Of a stretch of 64,000 nt of DNA, positions 18,780 to 27,447 are shown in pieces (the first letter of the stretch is position 1; the number at the start of each line of letters is the position of its first letter). Both the position numbers and the translations under genes were made by a program. Source of the stretch: DAOUBP01 sp964474695 (lineage in GTDB: Bacteria > Chloroflexota > Anaerolineae > CG2-30-64-16); contig CAYYTK010000010.1 in the NCBI GenBank assembly GCA_964474695.1, forward strand, positions 62,001 through 126,000. Reading direction: 5' to 3'. The notes under the pieces are model-generated. The model was given only the letters and a program-made list of their open reading frames with translations, did not search any database and was not told the DNA's origin.

Positions 18780-21569
18780 ATGGAAATCGAAGCCAAGTTC
18801 GTTGTCCCCAACCGTCAGACGTATCGCTCTCTGCTGCGCCTGCGTGACACTGCCGGTTATGTCCTTATCCCCACCTCAGCCGTCCAGATGGCCGACCGCT
18901 ACTTCGACACCGCCGACGGGCGTTTGCTTGCCGCCGGGTATGCCTGCCGGCTGCGCACGGAAAACGCGTCGGTGCTGGCCACGTTGAAGGGGCTGGGCGG
19001 CGCGCTGGGCGCCATACACCACCGTGACGAGCAGGAGATCCAGCTTGCAATGTGGACGCCGGACGCGATCGCCTGGCCGGCGTCGCCGGCGCGCGATTTG
19101 GCGCTGAAGCTCTCCGGGGGGGCGCCTCTGCAGCCCCTCTTCGACCTTGAGCAGCACCGCACACGCTCCGATGTGATGGACGGCGTGCGCCGCGTCGCCG
19201 AACTGAGCCTGGATGCCGTGCGGGTGGTGGTGGGGCAGCGGCCTGCGCTCTACTACGAGCTGGAGGTCGAGCTGAAGGCGGAGGGGACCGAGGCCGATTT
19301 GGCCAGGATCGCCCAGGCCCTGGTCGATGAACATGGTTTGGCGGCCGAGCCGCGCTCCAAGTTCGAGCGCGCGTTGGAGACGCTGCGGGTCCGCGGCGCG
19401 GCGGTGGAGGGGCGTCTTTCGGCGCAGGAGCGCAGCGCCCTGGCCGCGCATGCCGCCGGGCCGGACGGCGAGCTGGCACGTCGCGCCCTGGTGGTGTTGG
19501 GGTGGGCCGATGGGCTGCCCACGCGCGAGATCGTCGTGCGCAGCGGGCTGTCCGATGGCCGCGTGCGCTTCTGGCTGCGCGCGTTCCGGGCAGAGCGGAT
19601 GCGCATCTTTGCCGCGTCCGAGGCTGCGCCGGCGCTTGAGAAGTCCGCGCCGCGCGGCCGGCCGGCCCGCCGCGCCTCACGTGCGGCCGCGCCGGCGCCG
19701 GCCGAGGTCGCAGGCGCCACGCCCCAGGGCCGCCTGGGGGACCTCCCCGCGCCTGCCGCGCCTGTTGCGCCGCCGCCGGCCGCGCCGCCGAAGCCTTCGC
19801 CCGTGGTCCAGCCTCGCCAGCCGGTCTCGCGCCGCAGCCCGCTTGCCGTGGCCGAGTTCTGCCGGGCGCACGGCGTCGACATGGTGCATGCGGCGTATGT
19901 AGCAGATCAGGCGGCCTTCCTCTTCGACGCACTGGCCCGCGTCCACGGCCTGCCGCGCAAGCGGCGCAAGCTGCTGCGCCAGGCCGCGCTGCTGTGCACC
20001 GTGGGCGCGCGCCAGGATCCCGCGCGGTCGCAGCGCGCAGGACGGGATCTGATCCTTGCCGAGCCGCTGCGCGAGGTCAGCACGGGGGATCGCCTGCTGC
20101 TGGCATCGGTTGTGGCGCTGCAGCGCGCCAAGCCCAAGCCCGACAAAGAGACGACCATGGCCGCGTTGGAGCCGAAACAGCGCGAGCTGGCCATCTCCCT
20201 GGCTGCGCTGCTCACGGTGGCCGAGGCGCTGGATTCCTCGCGTTCACAGGCGACCCGCTTTGAGTCGGTGGAAGGCACCGGGTCGGTGCACTGCCAGCTC
20301 GTGCTGGCGGGACCGGCGGCGGACGTCGATGCGCGGCAGGCGGCGGCCGCCGGCGCGTGGTGGCAGCGGCTGTACAAGCAGGAATTGGTCTTTACCGCGC
20401 TCCCGGCCCCGGCCAGCGCGGTCGTGCAGGACGCGGGTGAGGCTGCCGAGGCGGGAACGGCCGCACAGCCTCTCGCACCGGCGCCGGTCGAGATTCCACC
20501 GCTACGCGGTGACGAGCCGATGAGCGAGGCCGGCCGCAAGGTGCTGTACACGCATTTTCTGCGGATGTTGGCCAACGAGGCGGGCACGCGGCTGGGCGAT
20601 GATATCGAGGCGCTCCACGATATGCGGGTCGCCACGCGGCGCATGCGCGCGGCCTACCGCATTTTTGAGGCCTATTTCGAGCCCAAGGCGGTGAAGCCAT
20701 TCAATAAGAGCCTGCGCCGGGTGGGCGCGGCCCTGGGCGCGGTGCGTGATCTGGATGTGCTGCTGGAGAAGGCCGAGGCATATCAGGCCGCCGCGGCGGG
20801 TGCGCTCCCGGCCGGTGATACGGCCCCTTCTGCGGCCACAGAACCGGCCACAGAACCGGCCGCAGAAGCACCCACCGATGCGGCTGGATCCACGGTCTTG
20901 ACGGAAACGGTTGCGGGGCCTGTCGGGGGAAGCGCTGAAGCGCCCGCGCTGGCGCCCCTGCTCGCCGATTGGCATGCGCGCCGCGAGCTGGCGCGCCGCG
21001 AGATGCTGGACACCCTGGACAGCGGGGCTTACGCCCGGTTTGTCGCCGAGTTCCAAACCTTCCTGACAACCCCGGGCGCGGGCGCGCGGCAGGTTCCGCC
21101 GGGCGAGCCGGTGCCCTATCAGGTGCGGCACGTGCTGCCGCGGCTCATCTTCGAGCGTTACGAGACGGTGCGCGCGTATGAGCCGGTGCTGCGGGACGGC
21201 GCGCCGCTGACCACCTACCACCTCCTGCGCATCGATTTCAAACGTCTGCGCTATCTGTTGGAGTTTACCCGGGAGGTGTTGGGCCCGGGGGCGCCCGAAT
21301 TGATCCGGCAGGTGACCGTCCTGCAGGACTTGTTGGGCGCGCTGCATGACGCGTACGTGGCCGAAGAGTTGATCGGGACATTCCTGGATGAGCAGCGCAG
21401 CAAGCGCAAGAAGGCACAGCCGCCCGTCTCCCTGGCCGGGGTAGAGCGTTATTTGGACGTGCAGGTGGCGGTGCAAGAGGAACTATTGGCGCAATTCCCG
21501 GCGCCGTGGACTGAGGTGCTCAGCGCCGATTTCCGCCGCTCGTTGGCATTGGCGGTGGCTGTCTTGTAG
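18780..21569 (+). CDS. CYTH - HTH - HD/Ppx-like - CHAD multidomain protein
   Basis: 929 residues from the ATG at 18780, where the CYTH signature MEIEAKF (ExExK) begins. Domains in order: CYTH triphosphate-tunnel domain (1-200, with the ELEVELK strand); a helix-turn-helix segment (about 225-285, LPTREIVVRSGLSDGRVRFWLRAF); an Ala/Pro linker; an all-helical domain like the HD C-terminal region of Ppx/GppA (about 355-560, FCRAHGVDMVHAAYVADQAA); and a C-terminal CHAD domain (about 600-929, LHDMRVATRRMRAAYRIF and LRIDFKRLRYLLEF) interrupted by an 80-residue low-complexity insert. CHAD binds polyphosphate and CYTH handles triphosphates, and a PPK2 gene follows at 28 bp. A role in polyphosphate sensing or hydrolysis is inferred. 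The HTH and HD insertions make the architecture unusual. Confidence 0.88.
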   Translation: MEIEAKFVVPNRQTYRSLLRLRDTAGYVLIPTSAVQMADRYFDTADGRLLAAGYACRLRTENASVLATLKGLGGALGAIHHRDEQEIQLAMWTPDAIAWPASPARDLALKLSGGAPLQPLFDLEQHRTRSDVMDGVRRVAELSLDAVRVVVGQRPALYYELEVELKAEGTEADLARIAQALVDEHGLAAEPRSKFERALETLRVRGAAVEGRLSAQERSALAAHAAGPDGELARRALVVLGWADGLPTREIVVRSGLSDGRVRFWLRAFRAERMRIFAASEAAPALEKSAPRGRPARRASRAAAPAPAEVAGATPQGRLGDLPAPAAPVAPPPAAPPKPSPVVQPRQPVSRRSPLAVAEFCRAHGVDMVHAAYVADQAAFLFDALARVHGLPRKRRKLLRQAALLCTVGARQDPARSQRAGRDLILAEPLREVSTGDRLLLASVVALQRAKPKPDKETTMAALEPKQRELAISLAALLTVAEALDSSRSQATRFESVEGTGSVHCQLVLAGPAADVDARQAAAAGAWWQRLYKQELVFTALPAPASAVVQDAGEAAEAGTAAQPLAPAPVEIPPLRGDEPMSEAGRKVLYTHFLRMLANEAGTRLGDDIEALHDMRVATRRMRAAYRIFEAYFEPKAVKPFNKSLRRVGAALGAVRDLDVLLEKAEAYQAAAAGALPAGDTAPSAATEPATEPAAEAPTDAAGSTVLTETVAGPVGGSAEAPALAPLLADWHARRELARREMLDTLDSGAYARFVAEFQTFLTTPGAGARQVPPGEPVPYQVRHVLPRLIFERYETVRAYEPVLRDGAPLTTYHLLRIDFKRLRYLLEFTREVLGPGAPELIRQVTVLQDLLGALHDAYVAEELIGTFLDEQRSKRKKAQPPVSLAGVERYLDVQVAVQEELLAQFPAPWTEVLSADFRRSLALAVAVL

Positions 21570-21597
21570 AAATCCACACCATCAGAGGGAGGAAGCC

Positions 21598-22545
21598 ATG
21601 GCAAAATCGAAGAAGAAGGACGAAGAGGCCAAAGCGGCTAAGGAGCCCAAGGAGCCGAAAGAGCCGAAGGAGAAAAAGAAAAAGGCCAAGGACGAAGTGA
21701 ACGCGGCAGACAAGCCCGAGGCTGCGCCCGCGCCCGTCACCGGCGACCTGGTGCCGCCGAAGCCGAAGAAAGAGATCTCCACCAAAGAGTACGAGAATGA
21801 GCTGCAGAAGCTCTATGTCGAACTCGTCAAGCTCCAGAGTTGGGTTAAGGAGAAGGGCCTGCGCGTGGTGGTGCTTTTTGAAGGGCGTGATGCCGCCGGC
21901 AAGGGCGGCACCATCAAGCGCTTCACGGAACCCCTCAACCCACGCGGCTGCCGCGTCGTTGCGTTGGGCACCCCCACCGATCGCGAGAAGACGCAGTGGT
22001 ACTTCCAGCGCTACGCGCCGCATTTGCCCGCGGCCGGCGAGATCGTCTTGTTCGATCGAAGCTGGTATAACCGGGCCGGCGTCGAGCATGTCATGGGTTT
22101 CTGCACCGAGGACGAGTACCGCGAGTTCCTGCGCTCCTGCCCTGAATTCGAGCGCATGCTGGTCCGCTCAGGCATCATCCTGATCAAGTACTGGTTCTCG
22201 GTCAGCGATGAGGAGCAGGAGCGCCGCTTCAAGGATCGGATGGAAGATCCGACCAAGCGCTGGAAGATCAGCCCCATGGACCTGGAATCGCGGCGGAAGT
22301 GGGTGGAGTACTCCAAGGCCAAAGATGCCATGTTTGCATCCACCGATCACAAGCAGGCGCCGTGGTACGTGGTGCGGTCTGATGACAAGAAACGGGCGCG
22401 ACTGAACTGCATCAGCCACTTCCTGAGCCTGATCCCTTACGAGGATACGACGCCGGAGAAGATCGAGCTGCCGCCCCGCCAGGATGACGGCGGCTACGTG
22501 CGGCCGCCCATCACCGATCAGACTTTTGTGCCTGAGATCTTCTGA
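21598..22545 (+). CDS. ppk2: Polyphosphate kinase 2
   Basis: 315 residues behind GAGGGAGGAAGCC. A highly charged Lys/Glu N-terminal extension (about 60 residues, KEPKEPKE repeats) precedes the P-loop kinase core. Walker A is FEGRDAAGKGGTIKR, Walker B DRSWYNRAGVEHVMG, and the lid region is RWKISPMDLESRRKW. PPK2 transfers phosphate between polyphosphate and nucleoside di- or monophosphates. The conserved length and lid suggest class I, but substrate class is not certain. The gene is co-transcribed with the CYTH-CHAD protein, whose CHAD domain would bind the same polymer. Confidence 0.95.
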   Translation: MAKSKKKDEEAKAAKEPKEPKEPKEKKKKAKDEVNAADKPEAAPAPVTGDLVPPKPKKEISTKEYENELQKLYVELVKLQSWVKEKGLRVVVLFEGRDAAGKGGTIKRFTEPLNPRGCRVVALGTPTDREKTQWYFQRYAPHLPAAGEIVLFDRSWYNRAGVEHVMGFCTEDEYREFLRSCPEFERMLVRSGIILIKYWFSVSDEEQERRFKDRMEDPTKRWKISPMDLESRRKWVEYSKAKDAMFASTDHKQAPWYVVRSDDKKRARLNCISHFLSLIPYEDTTPEKIELPPRQDDGGYVRPPITDQTFVPEIF

Positions 22546-22568
22546 GGGCGCTGATCGTTGAGTGTGTT

Positions 22569-22638
22569 GGATTCGAGGCTTCAGCCGGTTTGGCGCGAAA
22601 TGCGCGCGCCGCCAGAAACCGGCTGAAGCCTCTATTCC
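22569..22638. repeat. Family A palindromic repeat after ppk2
   Basis: The best copy of the family: GGATTCGAGGCTTCAGCCGGT at one end and ACCGGCTGAAGCC plus CTATTCC at the other, 70 bp. It follows the ppk2 stop codon and would form a strong hairpin. Confidence 0.85.
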
Positions 22639-22658
22639 TGCTATGGGACAGTAACAAG

Positions 22659-22715
22659 CGGAGCATCCTGAGCGGAGCCGGGGTCGGGGCCCCGGCGCAG
22701 TCGAAGGATGCTCCG
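22659..22715. repeat. Family C palindromic repeat
   Basis: CGGAGCATCCT (22659-22669) and AGGATGCTCCG (22705-22715) are perfect 11-bp arms, with GAGCGGAGCCGGGG and CCCCGGCGCAGTCG inside. Related copies lie at 23524 and, inside a coding sequence, at 60558. It separates two convergent genes. Confidence 0.85.
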
Positions 22716-22740
22716 TTTCATCGGCAGAACAGCGGGCACA

Positions 22741-23475
22741 TCAGGTAAATCTGCGTCCGCCCTCCGTCTCCGCCCCCTGCGGCCGCATCCCCTTCAAAAT
22801 CGGCCCCAGCTTCTTGCGCAGATCGGTGAAGATCTCGTGGACCGAGCGGTTGGCGTCCACGTAGATGAAGTTGTACTCCCGGCCGATCTGGCGGAACTGG
22901 CTGAGCAGCCGCGTCTGATACAGCCGCCAGGTCTCGAAGATGTCGTCCCCGCGCAGGGCATCCATCCCCGATTCCCAGTAGTCGAACCCCTCGCCTGAGA
23001 CCACGCGCGGCATCAGATGGTCCAGGTCCGCTTCCAGGTAAAACACCGCGTCGGGCACGATCGCAAAGCCGAACAGGTCGCGCAGCCATTCGTGGCTGAC
23101 CCCGCGCACCAGCGCCCGGGCGATCATCGAGTAGATGTAGCGATCGGTGAGGCAGATGAACCCTGCGCGCAGCGCGGGGAGGATCTCTTTCTCCAGCCGG
23201 TCGGCGAAGTCGGTGGCGTAGAACAGGTTCAGGGTGGTGTCGCCCAGCGTGTGGCCCTGCTTGGCGCGCTGCAGGCCAGGCCCCACCAGCGATGAGCGCG
23301 CCAGCCCGGTCTGGGTGACCGCGTAACCGCTGGCCTCCAGCCATTCATGGAGCAGCGCGACCTGCGTCGTCCGGCCCACACCATCGGTGCCTTCCAGCAC
23401 GATCAGCCGACCCGGCAGCTCGTCGGCCTCAAAGCCGGGGATATTCCCTGCGCCGTAATAGCGGATGTGCGTCAT
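22741..23475 (-). CDS. Thymidylate kinase-like protein with variant P-loop
   Basis: 244 residues with the TMPK fold. The P-loop reads EGTDGVGRTTQ, so the near-invariant Walker A Lys is Arg. The TMPK motif DRYIYSMIARALVRGV is the DR(Y/F) motif. The normal copy, 23604-24368, lies just upstream on the same strand. Both differ from housekeeping Tmk by their N-terminal extension, about 240-250 residues and a long C-terminal tail. The K-to-R change may alter phosphate-donor use or abolish catalysis. Position next to ppk2 and CYTH-CHAD hints at a polyphosphate- or nucleotide-linked function, which is inference. Confidence 0.82.
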   Translation of the reverse strand: MTHIRYYGAGNIPGFEADELPGRLIVLEGTDGVGRTTQVALLHEWLEASGYAVTQTGLARSSLVGPGLQRAKQGHTLGDTTLNLFYATDFADRLEKEILPALRAGFICLTDRYIYSMIARALVRGVSHEWLRDLFGFAIVPDAVFYLEADLDHLMPRVVSGEGFDYWESGMDALRGDDIFETWRLYQTRLLSQFRQIGREYNFIYVDANRSVHEIFTDLRKKLGPILKGMRPQGAETEGGRRFT

Positions 23476-23523
23476 GATTGTTCACTCTTCCCAAGACACC
23501 CAAGCAGAGCCACAGACACCCAA

Positions 23524-23571
23524 GCGGAGCATCCTGAGCGGAGCACCGCAGTGCGCAGTCGAAGGGTGCGA
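23524..23571. repeat. Family C repeat, diverged copy
   Basis: GCGGAGCATCCTGAGCGGAG followed by a CGCAGTCGAAGGGTGCGAAGC end. It is a shorter, less perfect copy of the 22659 element, in the 128-bp spacer between the two thymidylate-kinase-like genes. Confidence 0.75.
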
Positions 23572-23603
23572 AGCGGCCCCCTACCATTGCGCCACAGCCA
23601 CCC

Positions 23604-24368
23604 TTACGCTTCTTTCGGCTTCTCGGCGCTTGCCGTCTGCAAATAGCGGCCGTAGAGCCCTTCCTTGGCGAGCACCTCACGCCAGGGCATCAGGTTGATC
23701 CGGGCCAGGCCTCTGAGGTGGGGCGAGACCAGCGCGCGCACCTGCTGTTGTTGATGCACCAGCGGCTGCGTGGCATCGATTACCGTCAGCCCGAACTCAT
23801 CGACCATGTCCTGGTACTGGCCCAGGATCCGCTTTTGGAACAGCCGGAAGCACTCGTTGGGATCGGGACTGAGGCCCAGGTCCATGCCGGCCTCGTACCA
23901 TTTCAGATTGGGCCGCCCCACCGCGATGCGTTTGAGCGCCTCATCCAGCGGCACCTGGAAGTAGAACGCCACCGTCGGCCGCACCGCGAAGCTGTAGAGC
24001 TTGCGCACCCAGCGCTGGCTGATGCCCCGCGCGCCATCGCGCGCGAATGCGGTGTAGATGTAACGGTCGGCCAGCACGATGGCGCCCGCCTTCAGCGCAG
24101 GAATCACCTGGCGCTCCATGCGATCGGCCAGATCGGCTGCGTGGATCAGGCTGAAGGTGAGGGGGGTGAGCAGTTGCTCCTTTTTGCCGCGCTGCGTGGT
24201 GCGCCGCACCAGCGGGGATGAGTTCCACTCGGTGAACACCACCGGGTGGCCCTCGCTCACAAGCCACTTGTGCAGCAGATCGAGCTGGGTGCTCTTGCCC
24301 GAGCCGTCGATCCCCTCGACGATGAACAGCTTGCCAGGCAACAGGGCGCCGTCGGGTAAGGTGGCCAT
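23604..24368 (-). CDS. Thymidylate kinase-like protein
   Basis: 254 residues. It has a canonical TMPK P-loop EGIDGSGKSTQ, the DRYIYTAFARDGARG motif and a LID-like region, with a C-terminal extension (about 215-254) absent from ordinary Tmk. It would phosphorylate dTMP or a related nucleotide using ATP. It is paired with the K-to-R variant downstream and lies divergent from the restriction-modification genes. The pair may be a heteromeric or sensor/enzyme arrangement; there is no direct evidence. Confidence 0.85.
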   Translation of the reverse strand: MATLPDGALLPGKLFIVEGIDGSGKSTQLDLLHKWLVSEGHPVVFTEWNSSPLVRRTTQRGKKEQLLTPLTFSLIHAADLADRMERQVIPALKAGAIVLADRYIYTAFARDGARGISQRWVRKLYSFAVRPTVAFYFQVPLDEALKRIAVGRPNLKWYEAGMDLGLSPDPNECFRLFQKRILGQYQDMVDEFGLTVIDATQPLVHQQQQVRALVSPHLRGLARINLMPWREVLAKEGLYGRYLQTASAEKPKEA

Positions 24369-24478
24369 AGCAGTCCTCTTGTGCAGGGATTGTGCAGGGA
24401 CAGTTTAGCACCGGAGGGGGCAGTCGCGCAAGCGTGGGACGCAGCAAGGTAGGTGGTTCTGAAGCAGAGCAGCTTGGG

Positions 24479-24507
24479 TTGGCAAATTGCGCGAAGCGGT
24501 GTAAACT
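24479..24507 (+). promoter_or_regulatory. Promoter of the restriction-modification genes
   Basis: TTGGCA (24479-24484), 17 bases, TAAACT (24502-24507), ending 9 bp before the methylase ATG. The message would be nearly leaderless, which fits the lack of a good ribosome site. Confidence 0.6.
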
Positions 24508-24516
24508 CCCGTCGCA

Positions 24517-26577
24517 ATGGACCAATCCTTGATCCCTGAACAGCCAGAAACGCCAACAGAAGCCATCCGCGAAGCTCGACAGCTTGCCTTCGATGAGCTG
24601 ATGCGGGTCACTCACTTTGAGCACAGTCTGGCGATTGATGAGTATTTCCCTGAAGAGTTTGCCAGCCGCTTATCGCGGTCAGAGGCGTTTAACAAGCATC
24701 TCTTTCGTCCCAACACCTATCTGCATAAGTGGTGGGCGCGGCGCTGCGGTTCAACCTTCCGCACCATTCTGAAGCAGTTTGTCCCGGATATCGGCCGCCG
24801 CGATTATTATGCGTCGGGTGGGCTGGAAGGCAAGACTATCCTTGACCCGATGATGGGCGGGGGTACGACGCTGCACGAGGCGATTCGCCTCGGCGCAAGC
24901 GTCATCGGTGCAGACATAGACCCGATCCCGGTCGCGCAAGCGCGTGCGTCTCTGACCTGGATACCATTGAGCGAGTTGCGAACGGCTTTTGATGCTTTTT
25001 TCATGGCTCTTCGCACGGAACTGGCGCCCTATTTCGAGACCGAGTGTCCTCAATGTGGCAGGTCCGTTGATGTTCAATATGTCATGCGTGGCCTGCGCAA
25101 GCGCTGTGCGTGCGGAGAGATCGTCCAGATTGACCGGTATGAATTGCGCCACGAATCAGATCGAACGCTCCGAATTGACCCTGGAACCTGGGCGATCTCA
25201 GATGGCCTCAATGAGTTCCTTGCACTCTCCACTGATCGTCGATTGGTGACAAAGGGTGAGACAACGTGTCCGGATTGTAGGCAGAAATATCGGGAGATCC
25301 TTGATGAGCCATACTACGCTCGTTATGTGGCCGTTGCCATCGTTGGATCTTGTCCAGAACATGGGTTGTTCTTGCGCCCGCCTTCGTCGGTGGATGTCGA
25401 GCGAATGCGCGCTGCGGATGAACTGCGCTCGACGCTTGATTTTGGCCTGCTAGACGATTTTCTCGTGCGGGGCGGCCCAAAGTCGAATGACCTGCTCGCG
25501 CGGCATATTCGCTCCTATCTCGACACCTTTTCTTCGCGCCAATTGCTTTACCTCTACCACGCCATTCGATTGCTCCAGGAATATTCGGGCAGCATCAAGC
25601 TCAACTTGGGGCTGTTGGTCTCGACATCGTTGGAGTTTAACTCGCTCCTGTGCGGCTACAAAGGTTGGGCTGTAAACCGTCCCGGCGCGATTCGGCACGT
25701 TTTTGCGTTGCACGCTTATTCGTTTCCCTATACCGCGCTTGAAAACAATCCGATCAATCTTCAAAAGTCATCCGGCAATCTGCAGCAGCTATTCAGCGAC
25801 CGCATAGAACGTGGGCGCAACTGGGCTGTCGCGCCCGTCGAGCGCCGAGTGCAATATGATGGTGCGACGCAACTGGTAACCATCCCGGGAGAATACGACG
25901 GCGGCATCGAGGTCTTTGATCAGGCTGCGCTCGCGCAAGATCATGCATTCTGGCTGATTCATGGCGATTCGCGCAAGCTGCCGATCATGGATCATAGCGT
26001 GGATTTTGTTGTCACCGATCCACCGTACTACGACAGCGTGCAGTACAGCGACCTAGCGGCGTTCTTTCGCGTTTGGCTAACACGTCTCCTGCCGGGAGAG
26101 CTCGATTGGACCTACGATGAGTCGCACAGCGCAGTTGCGGCCAAAGCTACCAGCGACGATACGCCGTTTATGCGGGTTATCGCTGATATTTTTCGGGAAT
26201 GTGGCCGGGTCCTCAAGCGCGAGACAGGCCGCATGGTATTCACGTTTCATAATTGGGATCCGAACGCTTGGGCTGAGTTGACCATCGCCCTGAAGGGCGC
26301 CGGATTTCGACTCCTGAATGCTTACGTGGTGTTTTCCGAAAACCCCATTTCCGTGCACATTCGTCATCTGCGTGCCATCAAGCACGACACGATCCTGGTG
26401 CTCGCGCTGGACGGAGATGCCCAGGGCCAGTGGGCGCCGTTGGCAAACATCGACACTGACGATAGCGAAACCTTCTGTCGGCAGTGCGGCGCGGCGCTCG
26501 GTTGGCTGCTGGCGAGTTCGTTGACCCACGCCGAAATCCGCGCAACATGGCGCGAATTGATCCAGGGGGCGAAATGA
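24517..26577 (+). CDS. DNA methyltransferase with Zn-ribbon elements (type II/DUF1156-like)
   Basis: 686 residues. An FxGxG-type SAM motif is seen as ILDPMMGGGTTLHEAIRLGASVIGADIDP (shown here in two parts: ILDPMMGGGTTL, then GADIDP near residue 130). The catalytic motif IV is TDPPYYDSVQYSDLAAFF near residue 500. Between them are Cys clusters CPQCG...CACGE and CPDC...CPEHG, and a last CRQCG near the C-terminus, as in the Zn-ribbon DNA methylases of COG1743. DPPY enzymes methylate adenine N6 or cytosine N4. Motif order (I before IV) with a long insert is beta-like or gamma-like. The stop overlaps the nuclease ATG. Codon use looks less GC-biased than in neighbours, consistent with acquisition. 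Confidence 0.85.
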   Translation: MDQSLIPEQPETPTEAIREARQLAFDELMRVTHFEHSLAIDEYFPEEFASRLSRSEAFNKHLFRPNTYLHKWWARRCGSTFRTILKQFVPDIGRRDYYASGGLEGKTILDPMMGGGTTLHEAIRLGASVIGADIDPIPVAQARASLTWIPLSELRTAFDAFFMALRTELAPYFETECPQCGRSVDVQYVMRGLRKRCACGEIVQIDRYELRHESDRTLRIDPGTWAISDGLNEFLALSTDRRLVTKGETTCPDCRQKYREILDEPYYARYVAVAIVGSCPEHGLFLRPPSSVDVERMRAADELRSTLDFGLLDDFLVRGGPKSNDLLARHIRSYLDTFSSRQLLYLYHAIRLLQEYSGSIKLNLGLLVSTSLEFNSLLCGYKGWAVNRPGAIRHVFALHAYSFPYTALENNPINLQKSSGNLQQLFSDRIERGRNWAVAPVERRVQYDGATQLVTIPGEYDGGIEVFDQAALAQDHAFWLIHGDSRKLPIMDHSVDFVVTDPPYYDSVQYSDLAAFFRVWLTRLLPGELDWTYDESHSAVAAKATSDDTPFMRVIADIFRECGRVLKRETGRMVFTFHNWDPNAWAELTIALKGAGFRLLNAYVVFSENPISVHIRHLRAIKHDTILVLALDGDAQGQWAPLANIDTDDSETFCRQCGAALGWLLASSLTHAEIRATWRELIQGAK

Positions 26578-27428
26578 CAACCAACCGGAGCAGCAATCTC
26601 GCTGAAGTATTCGGTTTCCGGATAGACGATTATTCCTCTGAGGCAAAGAAAGCGCGCGAGCAACACTGGTGCCCATTTACCGACGGACGCTGTGTCAAGC
26701 AGAGCCGTCTGATCGATTATCCTTTCGGTGTCTGTTCGGTGCAATATGGTGGCGAGATCTGTGCAATTTGCCCACATCGATTTGAGGAACGCGGTGTTTT
26801 GCATGGAACGCCGAAGGTCCTGGAGGAGGTGGCGCGTCACTATTTTGGTGACATCAACAATGTTGTCGCTTTTTCCGAGGTAGGGTTGCCCAATATTGGC
26901 ACCATTGATTACGTTCTGGTTCGGCATGCCCCGATGCAGCCTGCTGTCATGGACTTTGTGGCTGTTGAGTTCCAGACCGATTCGACCACGAGCACCGGTA
27001 AGATCGTCGGCGGCTTGCGCGACTTCATGGCTGGTCAGGATATCCGCGCCCAAGCGTATCGTTTCGGCATGAACACCTACGACACCATCAAGCGCTTCGT
27101 GACGCAACTGCTGAACAAGGGCATTGTATACGAGGCGTGGGACGTGAAGTGTTATTGGGTGATTGAGGAGTACATCCACGCCAATCTGGTTCGACGTTAC
27201 GGACTGCGCCGCGATGGGTTTGAGCCTGAAGCCGCGTCAAGGTTTGCGCTCTGGTCGCTTGAGCCCTCAGGCGAACGACTCAGCCTGGACCTTCAGCGAT
27301 ATGTATCTATCACGGTTGACGAGATGTATGAGGCGATGCGCAGGAATCCCGGCTTGCCTGATAAGGGTCAGTTCATACAGGGCCTAAACGCCAAACTGCG
27401 TGCACAACTTGGGTTGAGATTCATTTGA
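26574..27428 (+). CDS. NotI-like type II restriction endonuclease
   Basis: 284 residues from the ATG at 26574, overlapping the methylase stop (ATGA). The N-terminal Cys motif CPFTDGRCVKQSR followed by YPFGVCSV and ICAICPHRF matches the iron-binding Cys4 region of NotI-family endonucleases. The PD-(D/E)xK-like core is GTIDYVLVRH then MDFVAVEFQTDSTT, with E-x-Q replacing E-x-K, also a NotI feature as I recall it. It probably cuts a GC-rich site protected by the adjacent methylase. Recognition sequence cannot be read from the gene. Confidence 0.82.
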   Translation: MTTNRSSNLAEVFGFRIDDYSSEAKKAREQHWCPFTDGRCVKQSRLIDYPFGVCSVQYGGEICAICPHRFEERGVLHGTPKVLEEVARHYFGDINNVVAFSEVGLPNIGTIDYVLVRHAPMQPAVMDFVAVEFQTDSTTSTGKIVGGLRDFMAGQDIRAQAYRFGMNTYDTIKRFVTQLLNKGIVYEAWDVKCYWVIEEYIHANLVRRYGLRRDGFEPEAASRFALWSLEPSGERLSLDLQRYVSITVDEMYEAMRRNPGLPDKGQFIQGLNAKLRAQLGLRFI

Positions 27429-27447
27429 TGGGCGAGGGAGCGTCACC

